From: Betaproteobacteria bacterium
GTDB taxonomy: Bacteria > Pseudomonadota > Gammaproteobacteria > Burkholderiales > Methylophilaceae
Length of the DNA: 64,000 nt
Assembly: GCA_016868195.1 (NCBI GenBank)
Contig: VGHQ01000001.1
Location: 1 to 64,000 of the forward strand
Direction: 5' to 3'
The notes under the pieces were generated by a model. It searched no databases. It was not told where the DNA came from and was given only the letters and a program-made list of their open reading frames with translations. This document shows, piece by piece, positions 7,865-17,952 of the stretch (its first letter is position 1; each line of letters opens with the position of its first letter). The position numbers and the translations under genes were made by a program.

Positions 7865-10057
7865 TTGCCAAAATCTAAAGAAAATTATCAGATCCAACTA
7901 ATTATAGATGCCAAACATCACAACCCTTTTTCATTTCTTGGTTTACACAAAGAAAAAAATGAGAAAAGTTTAAGTGATTTAAATATTTTTCGCACATTTC
8001 AACCATATGCGTCAAATGTATCACTTAAAACAAAGAGGGGATGGCGAAAGGTAAAGAAAATCCATGAAAGTGGTTTATTTGAGTGGAGTGGAGCACATGA
8101 AGTTAGGGTGCCATGCGAAATTCGTATCCACCAAAATGAAAAAGTTTTTAAAACCTTTGATGTGTACTCCTTCACTTCAATGCTTTCAAGCGATGAGTTG
8201 TATCTTTTTGGAGAAGGTAATTTAAAGGAAGCCTACAAGGCTCTGGGTGCCCACTTATGTGAGCACCAGGGTGTTTCTGGAGTTCGATTTGCAGTCTGGG
8301 CTCCAAATGCAGAGCGAGTCAGTGTAATTGCTGACTTTAATAAGTGGGACGGCCGAATACACCCAATGCGATCACATGGCTCCAGCGGTATCTGGGAAAT
8401 TTTCATTCCAGACGTATTATTAGATACGCTATATAAATTTGAAATTCGTCAACGTGACTCAGGAAATATCCTCTTTAAAACAGATCCATATGGTTTTCGA
8501 TTTGAGCCCAGACCAGGCACTGCTGCAAAAGTAAGTGTGCTAAATAAATACCAATGGCAAGATCAAGTTTGGCTAAATCAACGAGGTCAGGTGGACTGGT
8601 TACATGCACCATTTAACTGCTATGAAGTACATCTCGGTTCTTGGAAACGAAATAGCAACGGAGAGTTTCTTAATTTTTATGAGTTAGCAGATCAACTAAT
8701 TCATTATGTGAAGGAAATGGGTTACACGCACATTGAATTGATGCCTGTTTCTGAACATCCCTTGAATGAATCATGGGGTTATCAAACTACAGGCTACTTT
8801 GGTGTATCCAATCGATATGGGACACCTGAAGATTTTCGATATTTTATAGATGCTTGTCATCAGGGAAATATTGGGGTGATCTTGGATTGGGTACCAGGTC
8901 ATTTCCCCAAAGATGATTGGGCCCTTGCACGCTTTGATGGCACAGCTTTATACGAGCATGAAGATTTTAGGTTAGGTGAGCATCAAGATTGGGGTACATA
9001 CATTTTTAACTATGGCCGTAATGAAGTTAGAAACTTTCTGATTTCCAATGCATATTATTGGTTGAATGAATTTCATATTGATGGTCTTCGTGTGGATGCA
9101 GTGGCTTCAATGCTTTACCTTGATTATTCTCGTAAACCAGGTCAGTGGCTTCCTAATAAATATGGTGGCCGTGAAAATCTTGAGGCCATTGAGTTTCTAA
9201 AACAGCTCAACATAATGGTGCATCAGGACTTTCCTGGTGCCTTTACGATTGCTGAAGAATCTACTGCGTGGCCGATGATTTCCCGTCCTATCTATTCAGG
9301 GGGCTTGGGTTTTTCCATGAAATGGAATATGGGATGGATGCATGATACGTTATCGTATTTTAAAAATGATCCGATTCATAGACGCTATCACAATGACCAA
9401 CTTACATTTGGTCAGCTTTACGCATATAGTGAAAATTTTGTATTGCCTTTTTCACACGATGAAGTGGTTCACGGAAAGCATTCGCTACTCGATAAGATGC
9501 CCGGTGACACGTGGCAGAGGTTTGCTAATTTACGTTTGTTAGCAACATATCAAATATGTAGCCCAGGTAAAAAACTTAATTTTATGGGAAATGAATTTGG
9601 CCAGGGTAGAGAGTGGAATGTTAATTCAAGTTTGGATTGGCATTTACTTAACGAAGGGTGGCATCAAGGTATAAAACGCGCAAGTCATGACCTTAATCAT
9701 TTGTACAAAAATTTACCAGCACTCTATGAGTTGGATTTTCAACCTGCGGGTTTTGCATGGTTAGAATGCCAAGATGTAGATCAATCGGTTTTAAGTTATC
9801 TTCGTAAGGATAGAAATGAAAGTTTTATTGTTGCCGTATTTAATTTTACTCCGGTGCCTCGTCATAATTATCGCTTAGGAGTCCCTCGAGTAGGACTATA
9901 TGAAGAGATTTTTAATAGTGATTCTGAATATTACGGCGGTAGCAATATCAGTAACGGAAAGGAAATTAATACTGATTTCATCGCATGGATGGGGCACCCG
10001 CAATCTATTTCCATTAGTCTTCCTCCGTTAAGCGGAATAATTTTAAAAATCAAATGA
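7865..10057 (+). CDS. glgB: 1,4-alpha-glucan branching enzyme
   Basis: Introduces alpha-1,6 branches into glycogen. From the TTG at 7865 the protein has 730 residues, and its catalytic residues fall at Asp411 (GLRVDAV), Glu464 (TIAEEST) and Asp532 (SHDEVVHGK). That is a constant six more than the E. coli enzyme (405, 458, 526), supporting this start. The open frame extends upstream to 7724, but that would add 47 residues overlapping the glgC promoter region. An N-terminal CBM48-type module precedes the GH13 barrel. No strong ribosome site is visible. Confidence 0.95.
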   Translation: MPKSKENYQIQLIIDAKHHNPFSFLGLHKEKNEKSLSDLNIFRTFQPYASNVSLKTKRGWRKVKKIHESGLFEWSGAHEVRVPCEIRIHQNEKVFKTFDVYSFTSMLSSDELYLFGEGNLKEAYKALGAHLCEHQGVSGVRFAVWAPNAERVSVIADFNKWDGRIHPMRSHGSSGIWEIFIPDVLLDTLYKFEIRQRDSGNILFKTDPYGFRFEPRPGTAAKVSVLNKYQWQDQVWLNQRGQVDWLHAPFNCYEVHLGSWKRNSNGEFLNFYELADQLIHYVKEMGYTHIELMPVSEHPLNESWGYQTTGYFGVSNRYGTPEDFRYFIDACHQGNIGVILDWVPGHFPKDDWALARFDGTALYEHEDFRLGEHQDWGTYIFNYGRNEVRNFLISNAYYWLNEFHIDGLRVDAVASMLYLDYSRKPGQWLPNKYGGRENLEAIEFLKQLNIMVHQDFPGAFTIAEESTAWPMISRPIYSGGLGFSMKWNMGWMHDTLSYFKNDPIHRRYHNDQLTFGQLYAYSENFVLPFSHDEVVHGKHSLLDKMPGDTWQRFANLRLLATYQICSPGKKLNFMGNEFGQGREWNVNSSLDWHLLNEGWHQGIKRASHDLNHLYKNLPALYELDFQPAGFAWLECQDVDQSVLSYLRKDRNESFIVAVFNFTPVPRHNYRLGVPRVGLYEEIFNSDSEYYGGSNISNGKEINTDFIAWMGHPQSISISLPPLSGIILKIK

Positions 10058-10157
10058 GTTGATTTTACTAATCTTAGCTACAAAATTGTACCTTGATTAG
10101 GCTCATTGCATTCAGTATGATGCAGAGCGTCATCCCACTAAATCGAGAGCAACTACA

Positions 10158-11630
10158 TTGCGCATTTTATTCGTTACCCCCGAAGCTTTTCCATTAATAA
10201 AAACAGGTGGTTTAGCAGATGTTAGTGGAGCCCTTCCTGCCTCTATGAAGAGGCTCGGTCATGACATACGAATTTTGATTCCAGGTTATCCAACTGTTTT
10301 AAAAAAAATTATAAATTCGTCCTTTTTGTGTACTTTGTACAATATTCCAAGTATCGAGGCAGTAAATATCTTAATTGGAGAAATGCCAGATACAGGAGTT
10401 CCAGTCATGGCGATTCAATCTGATTTACTCTATGACCGACCGAGCGGTCCTTATGGTGATGAAAACGGCAAAGATTGGGATGATAATGCGATACGCTTTG
10501 GCATACTTTCTTTTGTGGCAGCTAGATTGAGTCGCGAAGATAGTCCAATGAAAGATTGGATACCGGACCTTGTTCACTGTAATGATTGGCAAACTGGACT
10601 AGTCCCTGCTTATTTGCATTTTATGCGACATGATCATCCAAAAATAAAACAGGCTAAATCCTTATTTAGTATTCACAACATGGCTTTTCAGGGTTGTCAT
10701 ACCCCTCAATGGTTGGGTCCATTAAATCTTCCTGCTAAAAGTTTTCAGATTGAAGGGCTAGAATATTATGGGCAATTATCTTTTTTAAAAGCAGGAATTT
10801 TCTATGCAGATGGACTCTCTACAGTCAGTCCAACCTATAGTAAAGAAATTCAAAAGAAGGAATATGGTTTTGGCTTGCAAGAATTACTTACCAAACGCGG
10901 TAATGAAATTCATGGCATCCTGAATGGCTTTGATACAAAGGAATGGAATCCAGCGACAGATAAATATTTAGAATATCATTACAATGACAAAAAAATAGCT
11001 GGTAAAGCGAAAGTAAAAAATGCTTTATTAGCAAAACTGGGATTAACAATTCATGCAAAGACCCCCTTATTAGGTGTGATTAGTAGATTGACTTATCAAA
11101 AAGGTCTCGATATGTTGCTGGAGTGTGCTGAGACGTTAATCGAGCATCATCATTGTCAGCTTGCAATTTTAGGTAGTGGTGAAAAGAGTTTTGAGCAAAG
11201 TTTTCAAAATCTTGCCAAAAAATTCCCAGAGCAAGTCAGTACTAATATTGAATATAACGAGGAACTCTCACACAAAATTATGGCAGGGAGTGATATTTTT
11301 ATTATGCCATCTCGCTTTGAGCCCTGCGGACTCAATCAAATGTACGGCTTGCGTTATGGCACGCCACCTGTTGTCTCTAACACAGGTGGACTTGCTGACT
11401 CTATTGTTGATAGTAATGAAGTAACAATAGGTAACGACACCGCCACAGGATTTGTTATGCCTGAGATTAATACTTATCAATTACTTGCCGCAACGAGGCG
11501 CGCGATTAATAGCTTTCATGATGAAACAACTTGGAAAAAAATCCAAACTAATGGTATGCGTCAGAATTTAGATTGGTCGAATAGTGCTCAACGCTATGTT
11601 GAAATGTATGAGGAAATTCTTAATAAGTAA
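10158..11630 (+). CDS. glgA: Glycogen synthase (ADP-glucose, GT5)
   Basis: Elongates glycogen chains from ADP-glucose. The N-terminal KTGGLADV motif (Lys15) binds ADP-glucose, and the C-terminal SRFEPCGLNQ and NTGGLADSI blocks complete the GT-B fold active site. The 490 residues match GT5 synthases. The start is a TTG at 10158 with a GAGAG stretch just upstream; it places KTGGL exactly where it lies in E. coli. It follows glgB by 100 bases on the same strand. Confidence 0.97.
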   Translation: MRILFVTPEAFPLIKTGGLADVSGALPASMKRLGHDIRILIPGYPTVLKKIINSSFLCTLYNIPSIEAVNILIGEMPDTGVPVMAIQSDLLYDRPSGPYGDENGKDWDDNAIRFGILSFVAARLSREDSPMKDWIPDLVHCNDWQTGLVPAYLHFMRHDHPKIKQAKSLFSIHNMAFQGCHTPQWLGPLNLPAKSFQIEGLEYYGQLSFLKAGIFYADGLSTVSPTYSKEIQKKEYGFGLQELLTKRGNEIHGILNGFDTKEWNPATDKYLEYHYNDKKIAGKAKVKNALLAKLGLTIHAKTPLLGVISRLTYQKGLDMLLECAETLIEHHHCQLAILGSGEKSFEQSFQNLAKKFPEQVSTNIEYNEELSHKIMAGSDIFIMPSRFEPCGLNQMYGLRYGTPPVVSNTGGLADSIVDSNEVTIGNDTATGFVMPEINTYQLLAATRRAINSFHDETTWKKIQTNGMRQNLDWSNSAQRYVEMYEEILNK

Positions 11631-11787
11631 TGGCGTTGAATGGACACCGTCACAATTAGTTTTTTAATCACCTTAATTTACAAAATAGATACAAAACTCC
11701 AGGAAGGCTTGTTTCTTGCTAAGGTAAAATGGCAATTAATTAATTAACCAGCGCCTTCAGCGTGTCATTTTAAAAAAGAAGCAAATC

Positions 11788-14250
11788 ATGGCCAAAACTA
11801 AATCAATAGTCTCAAGTATCACTAACGCAAAAACCTCTGCCAAAGAGGCTTTGCAAAACCATATGGTTTACTCCATGTTTAAGACAGAAGAGGTTGCAAC
11901 CCCTCGCGATTGGTATTCAACCACCGCATATACCGTACGCGACCATGTGATTGAGCGCTGGGTTAAAACAGTTGAGGCTTACGCTGAGCAAGATCCAAAG
12001 CGTGTTTATTATTTATCGCTTGAGTTTCTAATTGGCCGGATGCTGTCTAATGCCGCACTAAATTTGGGCATGGATGCTGAAGTGCGCGAGGGCCTAAATG
12101 AGCTTGGTCACAAAATGGAAAATGTGGTCGAAATGGAACCAGATGCGGCGCTAGGTAATGGCGGTTTGGGTCGATTGGCTGCTTGTTTTTTGGATTCTAT
12201 GGCAACCATGGATATTCCTGGAACTGGTTATGGTATTCGATATGAATACGGTATGTTCAAACAGTCAATTCATAATGGTCAACAAATTGAGAATCCTGAC
12301 GATTGGTTACGTTACTCAAATATTTGGGAATTTCAACGTCCAGAAAATACGTATACGGTAAAATTTTATGGTCATCTAGTCGAATTTGCCACTGAGCGCG
12401 GAAACGAAAGTCATTGGGTTAATACTGATTCAGTTGTTGCAATGGCCTATGACATACCAATTCCTGGTTATGAAACAGAAACAGTTAACAATCTTCGTTT
12501 ATGGTCAGCTAAGGCTGCGAAAGAATTTGATTTGCGGCACTTTAATGATGGTAATTATGAACTTGCTGTTGAAAGTCGCAATACGACTGAAAGTATCTCA
12601 AAAGTTCTTTATCCAAACGATGTTTCTGCCTCTGGCCGAGAGCTGCGACTGAAACAACAATATTTCTTTGTTTCAGCATCTATTCAAGATATTCTTCATA
12701 GTTTTTTACTCAAGCATAAAGATTGGAAAAAACTACCAGAAAAAATTGCCATTCAATTAAACGATACTCATCCTGCAATTGCTGTCTCGGAAATGATGTA
12801 TCAATTAGTAGATGTGCATCGTTTAGATTGGAGTCTTGCTTGGAGCTTGGTTGAAAAGATTTTTGCTTATACTAATCACACACTCATGCCAGAAGCTCTT
12901 GAGACTTGGCCTGTTGAATTGTTCGATAGGCTATTGCCACGTCATTTAGCGATTATCTATCGAATTAATCACGAGTTCCTAGAGATGGTCAATCATCATT
13001 TCCCAGGTGACTCTGAATTGTTAAGTCGTGTTTCGATTATTGATGAAACCCATGGTCGTCGCGTGCGCATGGCTCATTTGGCTGTTATTGGTAGCCATAC
13101 AGTTAACGGTGTCGCGGCATTGCATAGTGAGTTGTTAAAAGCCACTTTATTTGCCGATTTTCATCGGATCTATCCAAATAAGTTCGTGAATGTTACGAAT
13201 GGCATTACGCCACGTCGCTGGTTGAATCAATGTAACAAAGAGTTAACGTCATTGATGGAAAAGGTTATCGGTAAAGGCTTCCAGAGAGATTTAGATAAAT
13301 TAAAATTGCTGACTCCGCTATCAGAAGATGCTGAATTTAGAGAAGCCTTTCGTGCTGTTAAACATAAAAATAAAGTACGTTTGGCTAACAAAATTGAAGG
13401 CCTGACTGGCGTAAAACTTAATCCAAATAGCTTGTTTGATTTGCAAATTAAGCGTATCCATGAGTATAAGCGCCAATTGCTGAATATATTGCATGTGATT
13501 ACCTTGTATAATCGTATTCGTTTTGGGCAAGCCAAAGATGTAACACCACGCACCATAATTTTTGGAGGCAAGGCTGCGCCTGGCTATTGGATGGCTAAGT
13601 TAATCATTCGTTTGATTAACGACGTGGCTGCAATTGTTAACGATGATCCAGCTATTGGCGATAAACTTAAAGTAGTGTTTTATCCTAACTATGAGGTCTC
13701 AGCTGCCGAATTACTTTTCCCTGGTAGTGATTTGTCAGAGCAAATTTCAACTGCAGGTACTGAGGCTTCAGGTACCGGTAATATGAAGATGGCCTTAAAT
13801 GGCGCCCTTACCATTGGCACTTTAGATGGCGCTAACGTTGAAATTATGGAAGAAGTGGGTGCTGAAAATATTTTCATCTTTGGTTTAACTACGAACGAAG
13901 TTGCGGCTACTAAAGCAGGTGGGTACAACCCTTGGGACTATTACCATGGCAATTCTGAACTTAAACAAGTGCTGGATATGATTGCGGGTGGTTTCTTCTC
14001 TGTAGAAGAGCCAGATCGTTATCAGGCTATATTTGATAACTTACTCCATAAGGGCGATCATTATTTATTGCTTGCTGACTATGCGAGTTATATTGAAACT
14101 CAAGAAGCCGTCAGTGCACTTTATCAAAACCAAGAGGAATGGACCCGTCGTGCAATCCTAAATGTTGCACGTATGGGTAAATTTTCCAGTGACAGAACGA
14201 TAAATGAATATGCTAAGAATATTTGGAAAGTGAAAGCCCTAAAGCATTAA
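11788..14250 (+). CDS. glgP: Glycogen/maltodextrin phosphorylase
   Basis: Releases glucose-1-phosphate from the non-reducing ends of glycogen using inorganic phosphate. At 820 residues it is close to E. coli GlgP. The cofactor-binding segment GTGNMKMALNG gives the pyridoxal-phosphate lysine as Lys667. QLNDTHPAIAVSEMM and NVTNGITPRRWL are typical. It is the last gene of the plus-strand glgB-glgA-glgP run, with 157 bases before it that could hold a separate promoter. Its stop codon lies only five bases before tRNA-Lys fragment C, so the cassette boundary sits tightly against it. Confidence 0.97.
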   Translation: MAKTKSIVSSITNAKTSAKEALQNHMVYSMFKTEEVATPRDWYSTTAYTVRDHVIERWVKTVEAYAEQDPKRVYYLSLEFLIGRMLSNAALNLGMDAEVREGLNELGHKMENVVEMEPDAALGNGGLGRLAACFLDSMATMDIPGTGYGIRYEYGMFKQSIHNGQQIENPDDWLRYSNIWEFQRPENTYTVKFYGHLVEFATERGNESHWVNTDSVVAMAYDIPIPGYETETVNNLRLWSAKAAKEFDLRHFNDGNYELAVESRNTTESISKVLYPNDVSASGRELRLKQQYFFVSASIQDILHSFLLKHKDWKKLPEKIAIQLNDTHPAIAVSEMMYQLVDVHRLDWSLAWSLVEKIFAYTNHTLMPEALETWPVELFDRLLPRHLAIIYRINHEFLEMVNHHFPGDSELLSRVSIIDETHGRRVRMAHLAVIGSHTVNGVAALHSELLKATLFADFHRIYPNKFVNVTNGITPRRWLNQCNKELTSLMEKVIGKGFQRDLDKLKLLTPLSEDAEFREAFRAVKHKNKVRLANKIEGLTGVKLNPNSLFDLQIKRIHEYKRQLLNILHVITLYNRIRFGQAKDVTPRTIIFGGKAAPGYWMAKLIIRLINDVAAIVNDDPAIGDKLKVVFYPNYEVSAAELLFPGSDLSEQISTAGTEASGTGNMKMALNGALTIGTLDGANVEIMEEVGAENIFIFGLTTNEVAATKAGGYNPWDYYHGNSELKQVLDMIAGGFFSVEEPDRYQAIFDNLLHKGDHYLLLADYASYIETQEAVSALYQNQEEWTRRAILNVARMGKFSSDRTINEYAKNIWKVKALKH

Positions 14251-14253
14251 TCC

Positions 14254-14280
14254 TGGGGGATTAGCTCAGTTGGTAGAGCA
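14254..14280 (+). repeat. tRNA-Lys 5' fragment (cassette boundary C)
   Basis: TGGGGGATTAGCTCAGTTGG and GTAGAGCA follow directly after glgP, identical to the intact tRNA-Lys through the D-arm. The upstream leader is absent here. It closes the glycogen cassette. Confidence 0.85.
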
Positions 14281-14315
14281 AATAAATAATTGTGAAAAAT
14301 TATCGTTGTAATTAA

Positions 14316-15599
14316 TTATAAAGAACTATTTTCTTGATAAAGTGAATATTCATTTCCATTGACCTTACTCCAAAAACTTTTCATATACTTAGCATCAAAT
14401 CTCTTTATTGAGAATGAGTCTCCATATTTAGATAAGAGCCCTCGTTTTAAAATATACTGAGACATCATCTCACCAAAAACTGGAGCAAATTTAAATGCTT
14501 GTCCCGAACCCAAGCAGTGTATTAAATTTTTGATTTTTGAATCAGGTCCTAATATAAATTTTAGATCGGGGGTGATATCAAAATAAGATCGATAGCCTGA
14601 TGAAAATACGGTGTTATTTAAATTTTTAAATCGCTTGTGAGCAATTTCTTCATATAATTTTATTTGAGAGTAATTCTGCATCTGATTTGTTGGGTCATTA
14701 ATAAAATCTGCACCAATCACAGAAATAGGATTGTCAGCAAAATTAGTGCTTGTTTCATGCACCCCTCTTTTTCTGGGTTGATGCATATGTATTTCACCGT
14801 CTCGCCAACTTCGGAAATAAGCCCTATTCACATAATCTGCAATGATAGGCATTACGGCTTTTTTTGATGAAAGACTACTTAACCAGTTAACAACATAGAC
14901 AGGTTCAACGCTCACAGGGATGGATATACCTGCTTTTGAAAATAAATTGGCACTCCATGGGCCTGCAGCGTTGATAACATAATCAGCTTTGATGACATGA
15001 TTAGTTGTTATTATTTCTGTAATATTTCCATTTGAATTTTTTTTGAATCTTAGAACTTCTTCTTTTTCAAATAAAGTGACGTTAGATTGAGTAATACCCT
15101 CATATAAACCTTTTCTCACATATGCTGGATCGAGTTGAATAGCATCTGGCTCATGATAAAAGACTTCATCGTCATATAAATTCACAAAGTCTGGGCATAT
15201 TTTATTTGCAGCATCTTGTGTAATTTTCTTAAAATTTATGGGAATTGTTTTTAAATCTTTTGCAAGCTGGTCCCATTTTTCATTCGTTGAATTTTTATCT
15301 TTTTTGGCTATCCATAGGGCTCCAAATTTTTCAAGTTCAATTTCTACCCCCCAGATAGCTTTGAGATTAAGCCACATATCTGTCGAAATTTGTCCTAATT
15401 TAGCAGCTACAATATCAGCATTTGCTGATCTGACTATGCCTGAATGTCTTATCGATAAGGCACTCCCTAAAACATTCTTTTCAATTAAACATACCGATTC
15501 AGGTTTGCCTCCAGTATTTTTTAAATGTCTAGCCAATGAAATAGCAGAAGCTGCACCGAGACAACCCCCTCCAATAACTACTGTATGAAATTTTTTCAT
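14316..15599 (-). CDS. FAD-dependent oxidoreductase (DAO family)
   Basis: Flavoprotein of the D-amino-acid oxidase / sarcosine oxidase beta-subunit fold. VVIGGGCLGAAS at residues 7-18 is the FAD dinucleotide-binding loop, HSGIVRS lies where FAD contacts occur in this family, and NAAGPWS (about 200) is the second conserved FAD block. Length is 427 residues. The substrate is unknown; sarcosine, N-methyl amino acids or another secondary amine are plausible for the family. No partner subunits are adjacent, so a single-polypeptide enzyme is likely. It begins cassette 3 and converges on tRNA fragment C. Confidence 0.85.
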   Translation of the reverse strand: MKKFHTVVIGGGCLGAASAISLARHLKNTGGKPESVCLIEKNVLGSALSIRHSGIVRSANADIVAAKLGQISTDMWLNLKAIWGVEIELEKFGALWIAKKDKNSTNEKWDQLAKDLKTIPINFKKITQDAANKICPDFVNLYDDEVFYHEPDAIQLDPAYVRKGLYEGITQSNVTLFEKEEVLRFKKNSNGNITEIITTNHVIKADYVINAAGPWSANLFSKAGISIPVSVEPVYVVNWLSSLSSKKAVMPIIADYVNRAYFRSWRDGEIHMHQPRKRGVHETSTNFADNPISVIGADFINDPTNQMQNYSQIKLYEEIAHKRFKNLNNTVFSSGYRSYFDITPDLKFILGPDSKIKNLIHCLGSGQAFKFAPVFGEMMSQYILKRGLLSKYGDSFSIKRFDAKYMKSFWSKVNGNEYSLYQENSSL

Positions 15600-15617
15600 A
15601 AGATCAAACCTTAGTTA

Positions 15618-15971
15618 TCATTTCCTTTTTGCACTTGATGTATTCGTAGGTTTATCAGTGATAGAGAGCCCTGGTTTGAAAGCTTTTTTAATGTATTGAT
15701 CGCCTTCTTTAGTAATCACAGTTATCCAATTCGTGCCCCATTTAATAATAGCTTGCCCATCTTTTTCTTCCCAATTCCCGTATTTCATATCTTTACCATG
15801 AGTGCCAGATGCAGACCCATCCTCGTTAAGAAAAATCTCAAAAGGATCTTTATTTGTATCTGCTAAAACCCATGATCCACTGAATTCTTTGGCAAATAGT
15901 GTGCCCGATAAAATGAGAGATATAGTAAAAACCAATAAAAGGTTTAATACTTTACTAAATTGAATTTTCAT
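15618..15971 (-). CDS. Small secreted protein of unknown function
   Basis: 117 residues with a classical signal peptide (basic start, hydrophobic core to about residue 25, cleavage likely after LFA). The mature part reads FSGSWVLADTNKDPFEIFLNEDGSA..., a short beta-rich domain that looks like a periplasmic lipocalin- or META-like module. I do not assign a family. It ends in a basic, low-complexity tail. It sits 18 bases upstream of the FAD oxidoreductase on the same strand, so the two may form one transcript. Confidence 0.7.
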   Translation of the reverse strand: MKIQFSKVLNLLLVFTISLILSGTLFAKEFSGSWVLADTNKDPFEIFLNEDGSASGTHGKDMKYGNWEEKDGQAIIKWGTNWITVITKEGDQYIKKAFKPGLSITDKPTNTSSAKRK

Positions 15972-16084
15972 ATAACTTCCTTTTTTGCTGTGGATTCATG
16001 CACTACTATACAACTATTATTTAACATTAATATTACTTTAAACCGCCTTATTATTCTAGAAAATGCTGAAGACTTTAAGAATTT

Positions 16085-16116
16085 AAAAAAAGTCGTTTTA
16101 AACGACTTTTTAAAAA
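16085..16116. terminator. Bidirectional hairpin with A/T flanks
   Basis: AGTCG / CGACT extended by A/T pairs, with A-run before and T-run after. It ends just left of the leader scar at 16122 and lies between two minus-strand genes, where it could stop readthrough from the POT transporter gene. Confidence 0.6.
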
Positions 16117-16121
16117 TATAT

Positions 16122-16170
16122 TTGCTTACACACCCCTATTCCACCTCTGCCAAAATCCCCCGCCTAGAAA
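16122..16170 (+). repeat. tRNA-Lys leader scar without tRNA part (boundary D)
   Basis: TTGCTTACACACCCCTA is shared with 26154 onward, and CTGCCAAAATCCC.CGCC with the leader at 18431-18470. The tRNA part itself is missing. It marks a decayed boundary between the FAD oxidoreductase pair and the POT transporter. The rest of the gap to 16240 shows nothing more. Confidence 0.6.
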
Positions 16171-16239
16171 GAATATGATCCTGGACCGATATTGAATGCC
16201 ATGGAGAAGCTCATTAGGCTATATGGGTTGTCTGGAACT

Positions 16240-17775
16240 TTAACTTCTCATCATTTTGTTTAAAGAAGGGCTTAAGATAAAGAGAATTATACCAGCTGAT
16301 ATGCTGATGGTCGCAAGAAAAGGATATAACGAGAAGTCGCTATTTCTTAGAATTGACTCAAGTGTTCCAGACATGTAACCCGCTATAGCACTAGACAGAA
16401 GCCAAACTCCCATTAGTAATGCACTTAATTTTGACGGACTCACTCTTGACACCATGGCCAAGCCTACAGGTGAGAGCATCAATTCCCCAGCTGTGTGTAT
16501 CGCATAAACCATAAACAGCCACTCAGGCCCAACTCGCCCTAAAGTATCCGATAGGTTTTGAGCGTGAGACATTACCAGAAATCCAAGACCAAGAATAATC
16601 ATTCCTAGGGATTGTTTACCGATATCGCTCAATGAGTATTTACTGCTATCTAACTTGATCCAGATTATTGAAAATAAGGGTGCCAACAAAATAATCAAAG
16701 CAGGGTTGATGGCCTGAAATGATGATGTTGGAATTAAAAAACCAAATAATTCCCGATTTGTGTTTTGTTCTGCAAATAGGGTCATGGTGCCTCCAGCTTG
16801 CTCAAACCCTGTCCAAAAGACAATCACAAAAAGCATCACAATTAAGATAGCAATCACCCTAGACCAATCTGATTTACTCATTGAATGGTTTGATTTAGGA
16901 GCAGTCGAAGAAAGTTCGCCAGGAGAATTTGATTTTGAATTAAGCAAATACACCAAGACTCCGGCAAGCAGGGATAACTCAAGGATCAACTTTTGAATTT
17001 TGGAAAGTGAATCCAACCATGGGCTAAAAAACTCAAAGCTGTAAATAGTTGCAAAAACAAAAGTAGCTGAAGCACCCACCCATATCAAAATTAATTTGGT
17101 ATCAGAAAAATCAACTGGATTTTGATGTTCCTTTAACCCAATGCGACCTAACTTATCCTGCCCCATCAGCAATTGAATAGCCCCAAATGTCATGCCGACT
17201 CCTGCACATGCAAAACCATAATGCCAACCCACTCTCTCACCCAAAGTGCCAGCTACTAAAGGAGCCAAAAAGGCCCCTAAATTAATTCCCATATAGAATA
17301 TAGAATACCCAGCAGATCTTTTGCCCTCTTCCCCAAGACCATAAAGCTCGCCGACAAGTGACGATGCATTTGGCTTAAAAAATCCATTACCCACAATTAG
17401 TAACCCCAAGGCTACATAGAGTAATGATTCAAAAACCATACAAAAATGTCCGAGTACCATTAAAAAAGCGCCAATTAAAAGAGCTCTTCTTTTACCTAAA
17501 TATTTATCAGCAATTGCTCCACCATAGATTGGGGTAAGATAAACAAGCCCTGTGTAAATCCCATATAATTCAAGCGCATTATCTCTTGAAAAAGAAAGTG
17601 AGTTAATTAGATATAAAACAAGAAGTGAGCGCATGCCATAGTAACTAAAGCGCTCCCACATTTCTGCAAAAAATAATACCCTTAGCCCTGATGGTTGATG
17701 AGAGTCATTCCGAAACTCATTGCTTAAACGCTCTGATAGTCTTCCTTGATTTATTTTTGAATTGTTATCTAACAT
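16240..17775 (-). CDS. POT/PTR2-family proton-coupled peptide transporter
   Basis: Inner-membrane major-facilitator transporter importing di- and tripeptides with protons. The 511 residues contain the family signatures: EMWERFSYYGMRSLLVLYL near residues 38-56 (the ExxERFxYY motif) and the FYMGINLGAFLAPL block, with about 12-14 hydrophobic segments. A short polar N-terminal extension precedes the first helix. It stands alone between two tRNA-Lys scars. A peptide importer is a nutritional gene that an island would plausibly carry in a streamlined methylotroph. Confidence 0.92.
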   Translation of the reverse strand: MLDNNSKINQGRLSERLSNEFRNDSHQPSGLRVLFFAEMWERFSYYGMRSLLVLYLINSLSFSRDNALELYGIYTGLVYLTPIYGGAIADKYLGKRRALLIGAFLMVLGHFCMVFESLLYVALGLLIVGNGFFKPNASSLVGELYGLGEEGKRSAGYSIFYMGINLGAFLAPLVAGTLGERVGWHYGFACAGVGMTFGAIQLLMGQDKLGRIGLKEHQNPVDFSDTKLILIWVGASATFVFATIYSFEFFSPWLDSLSKIQKLILELSLLAGVLVYLLNSKSNSPGELSSTAPKSNHSMSKSDWSRVIAILIVMLFVIVFWTGFEQAGGTMTLFAEQNTNRELFGFLIPTSSFQAINPALIILLAPLFSIIWIKLDSSKYSLSDIGKQSLGMIILGLGFLVMSHAQNLSDTLGRVGPEWLFMVYAIHTAGELMLSPVGLAMVSRVSPSKLSALLMGVWLLSSAIAGYMSGTLESILRNSDFSLYPFLATISISAGIILFILSPSLNKMMRS

Positions 17776-17873
17776 GATTGCTGACCTATATTTTTATAGG
17801 CAAACTTTATATCATTTGCTTTAAAGTTAATAGATTGACCAATTTACTAGTGAGGAACTAAACTAGTTCGCCT

Positions 17874-17950
17874 GAAGCTTCTGTTTAGCCCGCAAATGAG
17901 GTAGAAGTTTTTTGGAAGCAATTCTTGCAAGCACACCACAACATACCACG
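17874..17950 (+). repeat. Degenerate tRNA-Lys leader and scar (boundary D')
   Basis: CTTCTGTTTAGCCCGCAAAT resembles the leader CTTCTGCCTAGCCCACAAAT at 21567-21586. It is followed by GTAGAAGTTTTTTGGAA and GCAAGCACACCACA, which match the scar region after boundary G (26331-26393). No tRNA part is left. With the flanking bases this accounts for the gap 17776-17952. Confidence 0.5.
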
Positions 17951-17952
17951 CA

